A stretch of DNA of 64,000 nt from positions 1,612,001 to 1,676,000 of the forward strand of contig NZ_CP031704.1 in NCBI RefSeq assembly GCF_003428335.1. The letters run 5' to 3'. This document shows, in pieces, positions 52,972 through 64,000 of this stretch (positions are counted from its first letter, which is position 1; each line of letters opens with the position of its first letter). The position numbers and the translations under genes are program-made. The DNA is from Solimonas sp. K1W22B-7. Its GTDB lineage: Bacteria > Pseudomonadota > Gammaproteobacteria > Nevskiales > Nevskiaceae. Under the pieces are notes generated by a model, which saw only the letters and a list, made by a program, of their open reading frames with translations, had not been told where the DNA came from and did not search any database.

Positions 52972-53778
52972 ATGAACTTCGCCGAGCGCTACGGCCCCTG
53001 GGCCCTCATCGCGGGAGCGTCCGAGGGCACCGGCAGGTCCTTTGCGCAGCTGATCGCGTCCAGGGGCGTCAACTGCATCCTGCTGGGGCGGCGCGAGGAG
53101 CCCCTGCTGGAGTTGGCGCGGGAGATTCGTGAGCGGAGCCTGGTCGACTGCGTCACCGGCAGCGTCGACCTGGCCGCAGCCGATGCGATGGAGCGGATCG
53201 TGGCCCTGGTCGGGCCGCGCGAGGTCGGCCTGCTGGTGCTCAATGCCGGGGCCGATCCGAACGGCGCGCTGTTCCTCGATCGCGACATCGAATCCTGGCT
53301 GGGCCTGGCGCAGCGCAACGTCATGGCGACGATGCGCTGCTGTCATCACTTCGCGCGCAGCATGAAGCCGCGGGGCAGGGGTGGGCTGCTGCTGGTGAAC
53401 TCGGGTGCCTGCTATGGCGGCGCTCCCTACATGGCGGCCTACGCCGGCACCAAGGCCTTCGGACTGTGCTTCGGCGATGCGCTATGGGCCGAGCTTCAGC
53501 CCCAGGGCATCGATGTGCTCACCCTGGTCCTGGGCCAGACGGACACGCCGGCCTTCCGCAAGCTGCTGGCGGACAAGGGCCTGCCGGTGCCGGACAAGCT
53601 TGCCTCGCCCGACGATGTCGCGGCCACCGGGCTCGAGCGCCTGGCACAGGGCCCGGTCCATCACTGGGGACTGGCGGACGACGAAGCAGGTTATGCGCCC
53701 AGTTCCGCGGCTGCGCGGCGGACGCGCATCGGGATGGTCGCCCGCATGACGCGGCGGGTGTTCGGCGGCGGGACTTGA
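52972..53778 (+). CDS. Short-chain dehydrogenase/reductase
   Basis: 268 residues from ATG 52972, set by the strong AAGGAGG 9 bases upstream. GASEGTG is the cofactor loop near residue 15, NAGAD follows near 93, and the catalytic YAGTK is preceded by VNSGA. The loop is of the DltE/SDR-type variant rather than TGxxxGIG. Last gene of the + strand unit; it is followed by the convergent enoyl-CoA hydratase. Confidence 0.82.
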   Translation: MNFAERYGPWALIAGASEGTGRSFAQLIASRGVNCILLGRREEPLLELAREIRERSLVDCVTGSVDLAAADAMERIVALVGPREVGLLVLNAGADPNGALFLDRDIESWLGLAQRNVMATMRCCHHFARSMKPRGRGGLLLVNSGACYGGAPYMAAYAGTKAFGLCFGDALWAELQPQGIDVLTLVLGQTDTPAFRKLLADKGLPVPDKLASPDDVAATGLERLAQGPVHHWGLADDEAGYAPSSAAARRTRIGMVARMTRRVFGGGT

Positions 53779-53840
53779 GCCGGGGGATGCGATGAACAGC
53801 ACCGACCTCAGTTGTCCGACCGACAGGCCATTGCCAGGCC

Positions 53841-54644
53841 CTAGCGCCCGGTGAAAACCGGCGGGCGCTTCTCGACGAAGGCGTTGACCGCCTCGGTGTG
53901 GTCGGCGGTTTCATGGGCCAGGGCCTGGAAGGCCGCCGACAGCTGCAACACGTCGGACAGGCGCTGCTGCTGGCCCTCGCGCAGCAGGCGCTTGGACAGG
54001 CGCAGGGTTCTGGCCGGGTTGGCGGTGATGCGCCGGGCCAGTGACAGGGTTTCTTCCATCAGGCGATCGGCGGCGACGACGCGGGACACCAGGCCCATGG
54101 CCTTGGCCGCCGTGGTGTCGATGCTGTCGCCGGTCAGGATCAGTTCGGAGGCGGCCGACAGGCCGACGATGCGCGGCAGGATCCAGGCGCCGCCGTCGCC
54201 CGGCACCAGGCCCAGGCGGATGAAGCTGGAGGCGAACGTGGCGGTTTCCGAGGCGATGCGGATGTCGCAGAGGCAGGCCAGGTCCAGGCCCAGGCCCACG
54301 GCGGGGCCGTTGATCGCCGCCACCATCGGCAACTCGCATTCCCACAGCGCCTCGATCACCTTCTGCACGCCGCGGCGGTAGTTGGCGCGCGTGGCCGCCG
54401 GGCTGTCCAGCGCGGTGATGCCTTCGCGCTTCTGCATGGCCTGCACGCTGCCGCCGGCACAGAAGGCGCTGCCGGCACCGGTCAGCACGATGCAGCTGGC
54501 GTTGTCCTGCTGGGCCCGCTGCAGCGCGGCCGCCAGGTCCTCGCAGTCGGAGAGCTCGGCGATGGCGTTGCGGCGTTCCGGGCGGTCCAGCCGCAGGGTG
54601 ACGATGCGGTCTTCGAGGCTGTAGTGGACGAAAGGCTGGCTCAT
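53841..54644 (-). CDS. Enoyl-CoA hydratase/isomerase (crotonase) family protein
   Basis: 267 residues. The oxyanion-hole segment reads SAFCAGG near residue 60 and GPAVGLGLDLACLCD near 110; the second acidic position appears as GLVPGDGG with Asp. It sits directly downstream of a TetR gene (22 bases) and opposite liuA. It may be the methylglutaconyl-CoA hydratase (LiuC) missing from the liu operon, but that group usually has a different segment (GLIPATISP-like), so a general enoyl-CoA hydratase is equally likely. Confidence 0.8.
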   Translation of the reverse strand: MSQPFVHYSLEDRIVTLRLDRPERRNAIAELSDCEDLAAALQRAQQDNASCIVLTGAGSAFCAGGSVQAMQKREGITALDSPAATRANYRRGVQKVIEALWECELPMVAAINGPAVGLGLDLACLCDIRIASETATFASSFIRLGLVPGDGGAWILPRIVGLSAASELILTGDSIDTTAAKAMGLVSRVVAADRLMEETLSLARRITANPARTLRLSKRLLREGQQQRLSDVLQLSAAFQALAHETADHTEAVNAFVEKRPPVFTGR

Positions 54645-54666
54645 GGAAGTAGTCCTGGGTTGGGGA

Positions 54667-55275
54667 TCAGCGGCTGCCGGTGACGGCGCGCTCGCAGAAA
54701 TCGACGATGCCGCGCACCACGGCTTCGCCGGCCTTGCGCGGGGTGGCGGGTTCCACCGGGCGCACCAGCGCCTCGGTGAAGGCGCCGACGATGCAGGCGG
54801 CGCTGACATCCACCGACTGCCTGGGGAACTCGCCGGAGGCGACGCCCTCGCGCAGCACGCGCTTGAACACGTCGCCGAACTGGCGGCGGCACAGCAGGCG
54901 CGCGGCCTCCACCTCGGGGTCCGCCGGTTCTGCGATGAAGGCATAGGCGAGGGAGGGGCCCTTGAGGGCGCGCCGGGCAAAGGACTCCACCGCGGCGCGC
55001 AGGCGCAGTGTGGCGTTGCCCTGTCCGTCGACGATCGCGTCGAGGATCTCGCATTCGTGGGCCACCGCGGAATTCAGCACCTCGACGAACAGCGCCGCCT
55101 TGGAGGGGAAGTAGCGGTAGATCGCGCCGGTCGACAGGCCGGCGGCCTCGGCCACGGCCGTGATCGAGGCCAGGCGGAAGCCGCCCTCGGCCACCAGCTT
55201 TCTCGCGGACAGCAGGATGCGCTGGCGGTTTTCCGCCAGGCGTTCCTGCATCAGGGCGGAGCGCTGGTAGGCCAT
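54667..55275 (-). CDS. TetR-family transcriptional regulator
   Basis: 202 residues. The N-terminal TetR helix-turn-helix (ITAVAEAAGLSTGAIYRYF) is near residues 38-56; the rest is an all-helical ligand domain. Divergent from liuA, with 151 bases between. In other proteobacteria the liu genes are controlled by the MerR-type LiuR or a TetR-type LiuQ; this gene is placed as a LiuQ-like local repressor would be. The exact ligand is not known. Confidence 0.88.
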   Translation of the reverse strand: MAYQRSALMQERLAENRQRILLSARKLVAEGGFRLASITAVAEAAGLSTGAIYRYFPSKAALFVEVLNSAVAHECEILDAIVDGQGNATLRLRAAVESFARRALKGPSLAYAFIAEPADPEVEAARLLCRRQFGDVFKRVLREGVASGEFPRQSVDVSAACIVGAFTEALVRPVEPATPRKAGEAVVRGIVDFCERAVTGSR

Positions 55276-55297
55276 TTGTGAACCATATTTAGATTTA

Positions 55298-55311
55298 TGA
55301 AAGGCATTTCA
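55298..55311. promoter_or_regulatory. Candidate operator between tetR and liuA
   Basis: TGAAA-GGCA-TTTCA, an AT-rich inverted repeat in the 151-base divergent promoter region. The arms are short, so this is tentative. Confidence 0.3.
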
Positions 55312-55426
55312 CTTTTTACCAGATTGGGCATAGACTGCGCCATCCCCGGGAGGATTCTAGGCGGTCTCGCCTGTCCCCCGTACTTCCCGACCGCTGTCCG
55401 CTATTACGCTGGAGCCCGGAGCCGCC

Positions 55427-56590
55427 ATGAGCCATCTTTCCCTGAACTTCGCCCTCGGCGACGACATCGACCAGCTGCGCGACGCGGTGCAGGAGTTCGC
55501 CCGGCGCGAAGTGGCCCCGCTGGCCGAGAAGGCCGACCGCGACAACGCCTTCCCCAACCAACTCTGGCCCAAGCTGGGCGAGCTGGGCATCCTCGGCCTG
55601 ACGGTGGAGGAGGAGTACGGCGGCACCAACCTGGGCTACCTGGCGCATGTCGTCGCGATGGAGGAAATCTCCCGCGCCTGCTCGGCCATCGGCCTGTCCT
55701 ACGGCGCGCACTCCAACCTCTGCGTCAACCAGCTGCGCAAGAACGGCAGCGAGGCGCAGAAGCACAAGTACCTGCCCAAGCTGATCTCCGGCCAGCACAT
55801 CGGTGCGCTGGCCATGTCCGAGCCGGGTGCCGGTTCCGACGTGGTCAGCATGAAGCTGCGCGCCGAGAAGAAGGGCGATCGCTACGTCCTCAACGGCAAC
55901 AAGATGTGGATCACCAACGGTCCGGACGCCGACACGCTGATCGTCTACGCCAAGACCGACCCGGCGGCGAAGTCGCGCGGCATCACCGCCTTCATCATCG
56001 AGAAGGGCTTCAAGGGCTTCTCCACCGCACAGAAGCTGGACAAGCTGGGCATGCGTGGCTCCAACACCTGCGAACTGGTGTTCCAGGACTGCGAAGTGCC
56101 GGAGGAGAACGTGCTGGGCAGCGAGGGCCGCGGCGCCGCGGTGCTGATGTCGGGCCTGGACTACGAGCGCATCGTGCTGTCGGGCGGCCCGCTGGGCATC
56201 ATGGCGGCCTGCATGGACGTGGTGCAGCCCTATGTGCGCGACCGCAAGCAGTTCGGCCAGGCCATCGGCGAGTTCCAGCTGATGCAGGGCAAGCTCGCCG
56301 ACATGTACGTGGGTCTCAACGTCTGCCGCGCCTACGTCTACGCCGTGGCCCGCTCGGCCGACCGTGGCGAGACCACGCGCAAGGACGCGGCCGGCGCGAT
56401 CCTGTACTCCGCCGAGAAGGCCACCTGGATGGCCGGGCAGGCGATCCAGGCCCTGGGCGGCAACGGCTACATCAACGAATTTCCCACCGGCCGCCTGTGG
56501 CGCGACGCCAAGCTCTACGAGATCGGTGCCGGCACCTCGGAGATCCGCCGCATGCTGATCGGCCGCGAACTGTTCGTGGGCGGGCGCTGA
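55427..56590 (+). CDS. liuA: Isovaleryl-CoA dehydrogenase
   Basis: 387 residues, the normal length. The acyl-CoA dehydrogenase motifs are present (MSEPGAGSD near 130, GNKMWITNG near 157), and the catalytic glutamate is Glu247 in [12 protein letters not shown]. That is the distinctive position of isovaleryl-CoA dehydrogenases rather than the usual Glu late in the chain. It oxidises isovaleryl-CoA to 3-methylcrotonyl-CoA with FAD, passing electrons to ETF. First gene of the liuA-B-D-E/CoA-transferase operon. Confidence 0.93.
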   Translation: MSHLSLNFALGDDIDQLRDAVQEFARREVAPLAEKADRDNAFPNQLWPKLGELGILGLTVEEEYGGTNLGYLAHVVAMEEISRACSAIGLSYGAHSNLCVNQLRKNGSEAQKHKYLPKLISGQHIGALAMSEPGAGSDVVSMKLRAEKKGDRYVLNGNKMWITNGPDADTLIVYAKTDPAAKSRGITAFIIEKGFKGFSTAQKLDKLGMRGSNTCELVFQDCEVPEENVLGSEGRGAAVLMSGLDYERIVLSGGPLGIMAACMDVVQPYVRDRKQFGQAIGEFQLMQGKLADMYVGLNVCRAYVYAVARSADRGETTRKDAAGAILYSAEKATWMAGQAIQALGGNGYINEFPTGRLWRDAKLYEIGAGTSEIRRMLIGRELFVGGR

Positions 56591-56591
56591 C

Positions 56592-58202
<1,611 letters not shown>

Positions 58203-58215
58203 TCGCCCGGATGCC

Positions 58216-60207
58216 ATGACCATGTTCACGAAAATACTGATCGCAAACCGCGGCGAGATCGCCTGCCGCGTCATCGCCACCTGCCGCCGCCTGGGCATCC
58301 GCACCGTCGCGGTGTATTCCGAGGCCGATGCCGGCGCGCGCCATGTGCGCCTGGCCGACGAGGCGTACTGCGTGGGCCCCGCTGCCTCGCGCGAGAGCTA
58401 CCTGCGCGCCGAGCGCATCGTCGAGGTCGCACGCCGGAGCGGCGCCCAGGCGGTGCATCCGGGCTATGGCTTCCTGTCCGAGAACGAGGGCTTCGCCGAG
58501 GCCTGCGCCGCGGCCGGTATCGCCTTCATCGGCCCACCGGTGACGGCGATCCGCGCCATGGGCTCCAAGTCCGCCGCCAAGGCGCTGATGGAGAAGGCTG
58601 CGGTGCCGCTGGTGCCGGGCTACCACGGCGACGAGCAGGCACCGGCCTTCCTGCGCACGCAGGCCGACCGCATCGGCTACCCGGTGCTGATCAAGGCCTC
58701 GGCCGGCGGTGGCGGCAAGGGCATGCGCGTGGTCGAGAGCAGCGAGGCCTTCGAGGCCGCGCTGGCCTCCTGCCAGCGCGAGGCCCGCGCCAGCTTCGGC
58801 GACGACCGCGTGCTGGTGGAGAAGTACCTGCAGCGTCCGCGTCACATCGAGATCCAGGTGTTCGGCGACAGCCAGGGCAACATCGTCAGCCTCCACGAGC
58901 GCGACTGCTCGGCGCAGCGCCGCCACCAGAAGGTGGTGGAGGAAGCGCCGGCACCGCACATGACCGCAGAGCGTCGTGCCGCCATGGGCAAGGCCGCCTG
59001 CGATGCCGCGCGCGCGGTGGGCTATGTCGGCGCCGGTACCGTGGAGTTCATCGCCGATACCGGCGGCGAGTTCTACTTCATGGAAATGAACACGCGCCTG
59101 CAGGTCGAGCACCCGGTGACCGAGATGATCACCGGCCTGGACCTGGTGGAATGGCAGCTGCGCGTTGCCAGCGGCGAGCCGCTGCCGCTGCGCCAGGAGC
59201 AGGTGCCGCTGCGCGGGCATTCGATCGAGGTGCGCGTCTACGCCGAGGAGCCGGAGAAGGGCTTCCTGCCCTCGATCGGCCGGCTGGCGCATTTCGCGCC
59301 GCCGCAGGCCTCCGCCCATGTCCGTGTCGACAGCGGCGTGGAGCAGGGTGACGAGATCAGCCCGCACTACGACCCGATGATCGCCAAGCTGATCGTCTGG
59401 GACGAGAGCCGCGAGCGCGCCACCGAGCGCATGCTGCGCGCGCTGGCGGAGTTCCGCATCGCCGGCGTCGGCAACAACATCGCTTTCCTGTCGCGCCTGG
59501 TCGGCCACGCGGAGTTCCGCGCCGGCCAGGTCGATACCGGCCTGATCGAGCGCGAGCGGGAGACGCTGCTGGCGTCCGCCGCCGCGGCCCCGGTCACGGC
59601 GTTCGAGGCTGCGGCGCTGTGGCGCCTGCGCAGCGAGCAGGCCGAGGCGCGGGCACGGGGTGCGGCGACGCTGGACCCGCAGTCTCCCTGGGCCCAGGGA
59701 GACGGCTGGCGCCTCAACAGCACGCAGTCGCGTTCGCTGCGCTTCCGCCAGGGCGAACAGGAGACCGCCGTGGCCGTGGGCTATGCCGGTGGCGGCTTCA
59801 CCGTCGGCGGCGCCGCGGCGACGCTGGCGGGCGAGGGCGATGCCCTGTCCTGGGCGCTGGGCGAGCACCGCGCCGAAGCCCATGTCGTGGCGCTCGGCGA
59901 AGACCTGCACGTATTCCAGGGTGGCCTGCGCCATCTGCTCCAGGTGGTCGATCCGCTGGCGCATGCCGGCGAGGAACAGGAGGCCCACGGTGGCCTGACC
60001 GCGCCGATGCCGGGCAAGATCGTCGCCCTGCTGGTGGAAACGGGCGCCGTGGTGGAGAAGGGCGCGCCGCTGCTGGTGATGGAGGCGATGAAGATGGAGC
60101 ACACGCTCTGTGCGCCGGCACGCGGCACCGTGAAGGCCTTCCTCTGCACGGCCGGGGAGCAGGTCAAGGACGGCGTCGAACTGGTCGATTTCGAGGCGGC
60201 GGCATGA
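58216..60207 (+). CDS. liuD: Methylcrotonoyl-CoA carboxylase, biotin-carrying (alpha) subunit
   Basis: 663 residues. The biotin carboxylase domain comes first ([23 protein letters not shown], ENxxLQVEHP-type segment [13 protein letters not shown]). It is followed by a linker and a C-terminal biotinyl domain with the biotin lysine Lys626 in EAMKMEH. It carboxylates 3-methylcrotonyl-CoA together with LiuB. Start ATG 58216 (ATG 58222 also possible). The stop overlaps the liuE start (ATGA). liuC is absent between B and D, unlike the common order. Confidence 0.93.
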   Translation: MTMFTKILIANRGEIACRVIATCRRLGIRTVAVYSEADAGARHVRLADEAYCVGPAASRESYLRAERIVEVARRSGAQAVHPGYGFLSENEGFAEACAAAGIAFIGPPVTAIRAMGSKSAAKALMEKAAVPLVPGYHGDEQAPAFLRTQADRIGYPVLIKASAGGGGKGMRVVESSEAFEAALASCQREARASFGDDRVLVEKYLQRPRHIEIQVFGDSQGNIVSLHERDCSAQRRHQKVVEEAPAPHMTAERRAAMGKAACDAARAVGYVGAGTVEFIADTGGEFYFMEMNTRLQVEHPVTEMITGLDLVEWQLRVASGEPLPLRQEQVPLRGHSIEVRVYAEEPEKGFLPSIGRLAHFAPPQASAHVRVDSGVEQGDEISPHYDPMIAKLIVWDESRERATERMLRALAEFRIAGVGNNIAFLSRLVGHAEFRAGQVDTGLIERERETLLASAAAAPVTAFEAAALWRLRSEQAEARARGAATLDPQSPWAQGDGWRLNSTQSRSLRFRQGEQETAVAVGYAGGGFTVGGAAATLAGEGDALSWALGEHRAEAHVVALGEDLHVFQGGLRHLLQVVDPLAHAGEEQEAHGGLTAPMPGKIVALLVETGAVVEKGAPLLVMEAMKMEHTLCAPARGTVKAFLCTAGEQVKDGVELVDFEAAA

Positions 60208-61121
60208 GTCCGCTGCCGCGGCAGGTCAAGCTCGTCGAGGTCGGCGCGCGTGACGGCCTGCAGAACGAGCCCGGCGTGGTGGCCACTGCCACCAAACTCG
60301 CGCTGATCGGCAAGCTGGCCGATGCCGGCCTGCGCTACATCGAGGCCACTGCCTTCGTGTCGCCCAAGTGGGTGCCGCAGATGGCGGACCAGGACACGGT
60401 GATGCGCGGCGCGCCGCGCCGCGAGGGCCTGCGCTACTCGGCGCTGACACCGAACCTCAAGGGTTTCGAGGCGGCGCTGGCGGCCGGCGCGCAGGAGGTG
60501 GCCGTGTTCGGCGCCGCTTCCGAGGCTTTTTCGCAGAAGAACATCAACTGTTCGATCACCGAGAGCCTGCGCCGCTTCGAGGATGTGATGGTGGCGGCGC
60601 GCGCGGCCAACATTCCGGTCCGCGCCTACGTGTCCTGTGCTCTCGGCTGCCCCTACCAGGGCGAGGTTTCACCGGAGCAGGTCGCGGATGTCGCCGGGCG
60701 GATCTACGACATGGGCTGCTACGAGATTTCGCTGGGTGACACGGTCGGTGTCGGCACGGCGGGAAAGACGCAGGCGATGATCGAGGCGGTGGCGCGGCGC
60801 GTGCCGCTGCAGCACCTCGCCGGGCATTTCCATGACACCTACGGCCAGGCCCTGGCCAATGTCTATGCCGCGCTGCAATGCGGTGTGGCGGTATTCGACA
60901 GCTCGGTTGCCGGGCTCGGCGGCTGCCCCTATGCGGCGGGTGCCTCGGGTAATGTCGCCAGTGAAGACCTGGTGTACCTGCTGCAGGGCCTGGGCATCGA
61001 AACCGGCGTCGATCTTGCGGCCCTGGCGGCAGCGGGTGATTTCATTTCGGGTGAACTCGGCCGGCCGACGCGCTCGCGCGTGGCGACGGCCATGGCAGGC
61101 AGGAAGGAGAAACAGGCATGA
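60204..61121 (+). CDS. liuE: Hydroxymethylglutaryl-CoA lyase
   Basis: 305 residues. [12 protein letters not shown] at the start contains the metal/substrate Arg-Asp of the family, [11 protein letters not shown] and GHFHDTYGQ carry the metal-binding His residues, and the catalytic Cys is in GLGGCPYA. It splits HMG-CoA to acetyl-CoA and acetoacetate, the last step of leucine degradation. It overlaps liuD by 4 bases and the CoA-transferase subunit A by 4 bases. Confidence 0.95.
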   Translation: MSPLPRQVKLVEVGARDGLQNEPGVVATATKLALIGKLADAGLRYIEATAFVSPKWVPQMADQDTVMRGAPRREGLRYSALTPNLKGFEAALAAGAQEVAVFGAASEAFSQKNINCSITESLRRFEDVMVAARAANIPVRAYVSCALGCPYQGEVSPEQVADVAGRIYDMGCYEISLGDTVGVGTAGKTQAMIEAVARRVPLQHLAGHFHDTYGQALANVYAALQCGVAVFDSSVAGLGGCPYAAGASGNVASEDLVYLLQGLGIETGVDLAALAAAGDFISGELGRPTRSRVATAMAGRKEKQA

Positions 61122-61816
61122 ACAAGCTATACCCCAGCGCCGCGGAGGCGCTCGCGGGACTGGTCAAGGACGGCATGACGCTGGCGGTGGGCGGCTTCGG
61201 CCTCTGCGGCATCCCGGAGGCCCTGATCGACGCCTTGCGCGACAGCGGTGCGCGCGAGCTGACGGTCATTTCCAACAATGCCGGCGTCGACGATTTCGGC
61301 CTCGGCAAGCTGCTGACCACGCGCCAGGTGCGCAAGATGATCTCGTCCTATGTCGGCGAGAACAAGGAATTCGAGCGCCAGTACCTCGCCGGCGAGCTGG
61401 AGCTGGAGTTCACGCCGCAGGGCACGCTGGCGGAGAAGCTGCGCGCCGGCGGCGCCGGCATCCCGGCGTTCTACACCCGCACCGGCTACGGCACCCTGGT
61501 GGCCGAGGGCAAGGAAACCCGCCAGTTCGACGGCCACTGGTACGTGATGGAGAAGAGCCTGCGTGCCGACATCTCGCTGGTGAAGGCCTGGAAGGCCGAC
61601 ACCGCCGGCAACCTGGTGTTCCGCAAGACGGCGCGCAACTTCAACCCGATGTGCGCGACCGCCAGCCGCATGTGCATCGCCGAGGTGGAGCAGATCGTCG
61701 AAGTCGGCGAACTGGACCCGGACCAGGTCCATACGCCGGGGATCTACGTCAAGCGCATGGTGCTCAACGCCACGCCCGAGAAGCGCATCGAGAAACGCAC
61801 CGTGAGGCAGAACTGA
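61118..61816 (+). CDS. 3-oxoacid CoA-transferase subunit A
   Basis: 232 residues, the alpha subunit of a two-gene SCOT/AtoDA-type CoA-transferase: [17 protein letters not shown] near residue 22, [22 protein letters not shown] (in part) and [13 protein letters not shown]. With subunit B it moves CoA from succinyl-CoA or another acyl-CoA to acetoacetate, so that the product of HMG-CoA lyase can be thiolysed. The ATGA overlap with liuE shows it is part of the leucine operon. Confidence 0.92.
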   Translation: MNKLYPSAAEALAGLVKDGMTLAVGGFGLCGIPEALIDALRDSGARELTVISNNAGVDDFGLGKLLTTRQVRKMISSYVGENKEFERQYLAGELELEFTPQGTLAEKLRAGGAGIPAFYTRTGYGTLVAEGKETRQFDGHWYVMEKSLRADISLVKAWKADTAGNLVFRKTARNFNPMCATASRMCIAEVEQIVEVGELDPDQVHTPGIYVKRMVLNATPEKRIEKRTVRQN

Positions 61817-61817
61817 C

Positions 61818-62450
61818 ATGGCCTGGACACAGGAAGAGATGGCGCGCCGCGCGGCGCTGGAACTGCGCGACGGTTTCTACGTGAACCTCGGCATCGGCCT
61901 GCCGACGCTGGTGGCGAATCACATTCCCGAGGGCATGGACGTCTGGCTGCAGAGCGAGAACGGCTTGCTGGGCATCGGTCCGTTTCCGACGGACGCCCAG
62001 GTCGACCCCGACCTGATCAACGCCGGCAAGCAGACCGTCACCGATCTGCCGGGCAGCGCCTATTTCAGCAGCGCGGACTCCTTCGCGATGATCCGCGGCG
62101 GCCATATCGACCTGTCGATCCTCGGTGCCATGCAGGTGTCTGAGCAGGGCGACCTGGCCAACTGGATGATCCCCGGCAAGATGGTCAAGGGCATGGGCGG
62201 CGCCATGGACCTGGTGGCCGGTGTCGAGCGCGTGGTGATCCTGATGGAGCACACCGCAAAAGGCGATGCGAAGAAGATTCTCGAGCGCTGCGACCTGCCG
62301 CTGACCGGCGTCGGCGTGGTGGACCGCATCATCACCGACCTGGGCGTGATCGACGTGACGCCGGAAGGACTGCGCGTGCGCGAGCTGGCGCCCGGCGTGA
62401 CGATGGACGAGTTGCGCGCCAGGACCGGCTGCAAGCTGCTGGACGCCTGA
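61818..62450 (+). CDS. 3-oxoacid CoA-transferase subunit B
   Basis: 210 residues, beta subunit with the catalytic Glu47 in [10 protein letters not shown] and the conserved [14 protein letters not shown] and GGAMDLVAG segments. One base separates it from subunit A. Last gene of the operon; it converges with the regulator whose 3' end is at 62471, and I see no clear hairpin in the 20-base gap. Confidence 0.92.
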   Translation: MAWTQEEMARRAALELRDGFYVNLGIGLPTLVANHIPEGMDVWLQSENGLLGIGPFPTDAQVDPDLINAGKQTVTDLPGSAYFSSADSFAMIRGGHIDLSILGAMQVSEQGDLANWMIPGKMVKGMGGAMDLVAGVERVVILMEHTAKGDAKKILERCDLPLTGVGVVDRIITDLGVIDVTPEGLRVRELAPGVTMDELRARTGCKLLDA

Positions 62451-62470
62451 GCTCCGGGATCGCCGCGGCG

Positions 62471-64000
62471 TCAGGCCAGTATCCGGAGTTGCCGCGCCTT
62501 GGCCAGCGCGTCCTCGCGTGAAATGGCGCTGAGCTTGCCGTAGATGTTCTTCAGGTGCCATTTGACGGTGCCGGGCGACAAGCCCAGCGCGCGCGCGATG
62601 CTCTTGATCGACAGGGCCTTGGCGAGCAGGGCCAGCACCTCGTGTTCGCGCGCCGAGAGCAGCTCCACCTGGCCGCGCGGGGGGGCACCCTGCGTGGCAA
62701 GGGCGGCTGAAGCAGGGCTTGCCGCTGATGCGGTTCCGGACAGGCTGGGGTCGAGTTCGCGCTGCGCCGTTTCCAGCAGGCTGCGCCGGCGCGGATCGGC
62801 CTCGTCCTGCAGCAGGCGCACGATCAGCGGCAGCATGGCAGTGCCGGCATCGGGCAGCACGCGCATCATGCCGGTGTCGGCGGCGATGCCGACCATGCGC
62901 CGGCCTGTTTCCACGGCCTCATCCTCGCGTCCGTTGCGCAGCAGGACGACCGCACGCAGCAGGCCCAGGCTGGTGGATGGCAGCAGGCGCCCGTTGCGCT
63001 GTGAGGCCGCGTCCGCCGCGTCGATGGCCGCCAGGCAGGCAGGGTTGCCCGGGTCCTGGAGAAAGGCCACCATCACCCGCGCCAGCAGTACGGCCATGCC
63101 GATTTCGCTCCAGGCGCAGCCACGCGCATCGCGGTAGCGCTCGCCGAGGCGTTCGAGCCGGGCAAGCAGGTCGCGTGCCGGCACTTTCTGATCGGTTCGC
63201 AGCGACAAGGCCAGCTGTTCCCAGAGGCTCCAGGCGACGATGCGGTCCAGCCGTCTCTGGTAGCCCAACTCCTCCAGGCGCAGCATCGTTTCGCGTGCGC
63301 CTTCGAAATCGCCATCCATCTGCTGGATCCGTGCGCGCACGCGATAGGAGAACAGCAGGCCATCGGAGAGCCCGACCGCATCGATCAGGTCGAGGTAGCG
63401 ATCCAGGAACTGCCGGGCCTGGTCCACCTGGCCGGACTGGTAGAGGGCATCCACCAGGTAGCCGGAAAACAGTCCTGCGGCATCGACGCCCTGGGAGGTA
63501 CGCTGCAGGGCATGCTCGATGTAGGACTGCAGCGCCGGGGTGGCAAGGTTGATGTTGCCCTGGATCAGATGGCTGAAGCCGCTGACGATGTCGATCAGGG
63601 GGCGAGGGTGGTCAGGGCGTCGGGGAATGTCGAACTGGTGGCGCAGGCGCGCCACCTCGCGGGCCCTTTCGAACTGGTTGGCGTGCACCAGCGCCAGGCT
63701 GGCGACGGTACTCAGCAGCAGCGACAGGAAAGTGTTGAGCGGCGGAGGTTCGCGCATCATCGGCTCGAGTATCTGCAGGCAGGATGCCGTGTCGTCCTGC
63801 CGCATGAAGTGGTAGGCGCGCAGCATCTTCACCTCGATGGCGACCTCCGGACGGGCGACGTCCGGGTGCTGCGAGATGTCGGCCATGGTCCGCTCGAAGC
63901 TCTCGACGCGGCTGCCGGTCAGCTGCGCCCATGCGACGCAGAGCAGGACATTGAGACGGCCGAGCAGGCTTTCGCGCGGAACGGCGTCGCACCACTTGAG
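62471..64000 (-). CDS. MalT-type LuxR family regulator, C-terminal part (5' end outside window)
   Basis: The - strand frame is open to the right edge; at least 509 residues are visible and no start within them is convincing because the repeats continue upstream. Most is helical TPR-like repeat, and the last 65 residues form a GerE helix-turn-helix (LLSAREHEVLALLAK, then TVKWHLKNIYGKL). This is the layout of the large ATP-binding MalT/LAL regulators, whose ATPase domain would lie beyond the edge. It is placed opposite the leucine operon, but no regulatory link can be claimed. Confidence 0.85.
   Translation of the reverse strand, partial: LKWCDAVPRESLLGRLNVLLCVAWAQLTGSRVESFERTMADISQHPDVARPEVAIEVKMLRAYHFMRQDDTASCLQILEPMMREPPPLNTFLSLLLSTVASLALVHANQFERAREVARLRHQFDIPRRPDHPRPLIDIVSGFSHLIQGNINLATPALQSYIEHALQRTSQGVDAAGLFSGYLVDALYQSGQVDQARQFLDRYLDLIDAVGLSDGLLFSYRVRARIQQMDGDFEGARETMLRLEELGYQRRLDRIVAWSLWEQLALSLRTDQKVPARDLLARLERLGERYRDARGCAWSEIGMAVLLARVMVAFLQDPGNPACLAAIDAADAASQRNGRLLPSTSLGLLRAVVLLRNGREDEAVETGRRMVGIAADTGMMRVLPDAGTAMLPLIVRLLQDEADPRRRSLLETAQRELDPSLSGTASAASPASAALATQGAPPRGQVELLSAREHEVLALLAKALSIKSIARALGLSPGTVKWHLKNIYGKLSAISREDALAKARQLRILA

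Overview
The window is protein-coding, GC-rich DNA typical of an aerobic, catabolically versatile Gram-negative. TonB-dependent receptors with plug domains, Rieske oxygenases, many SDR, acyl-CoA and AraC-family genes, and a DUF1302/YCF48 pair fit a gammaproteobacterium of the Nevskiales/Solimonadaceae type. That placement is inference. I recognised no rRNA or tRNA gene, CRISPR array, insertion sequence or integrase.

Layout. (1) 1-3757, + strand, visibly less GC-rich than the rest: the end of a YCF48/BNR-like protein, a DUF1302 outer-membrane-type gene broken by a one-base frameshift, and two very small regulators that are little more than a helix-turn-helix (one AraC-type, one LuxR-type). (2) 4178-21235, all on the - strand: a large catabolic block. 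In transcription order it holds an SDR, Rieske oxygenase II, a TauD-like dioxygenase, an MFS transporter, a Baeyer-Villiger-type monooxygenase, Rieske oxygenase I, a ThDP enzyme, an aldehyde dehydrogenase, a second SDR, and a four-gene molybdenum hydroxylase operon (CoxG-like, FAD, 2Fe-2S, Mo subunits). A divergent IclR regulator sits at its head (21548). The substrate is not evident. (3) 22369-27469, - strand: a TonB receptor followed by two paralogous membrane proteins and cytochrome-oxidase subunit III- and IV-like proteins, with no oxidase subunits I or II. (4) 27618-33749: a small membrane protein, alaA, a serine-hydrolase lipoprotein, a cofactor-free HOD-type 2,4-dioxygenase homologue, and a lone CHAT-domain cysteine protease in AT-richer DNA.

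(5) 33844-45125: AraC regulator divergent from an acyl-CoA ligase and MaoC-type hydratase, then a second TonB receptor, an NHL/SMP-30 propeller protein and two tandem paralogous AraC regulators with AT-rich palindromes upstream. (6) 45217-53778: acyl-CoA ligase divergent from an SDR, a carboxymuconolactone-decarboxylase-like protein, a feruloyl-CoA-synthetase-like ligase, a DapB-like reductase, a KstD-like flavoprotein and another SDR. This looks like steroid/terpenoid or aryl-alkyl acid catabolism. (7) 53841-62450: leucine/isovalerate pathway. A TetR regulator plus enoyl-CoA hydratase are divergent from liuA-liuB-liuD-liuE and a two-subunit 3-oxoacid CoA-transferase, giving isovaleryl-CoA to acetoacetate and its activation. 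(8) 62471 to the right edge: C-terminal part of a MalT-type LuxR regulator, continuing outside.

The best candidates for something undescribed are the oxygenase-rich block with its Mo-hydroxylase fusion, the paralogous membrane pair with orphan COX3/COX4, the lone CHAT protease, and the HOD-like dioxygenase.
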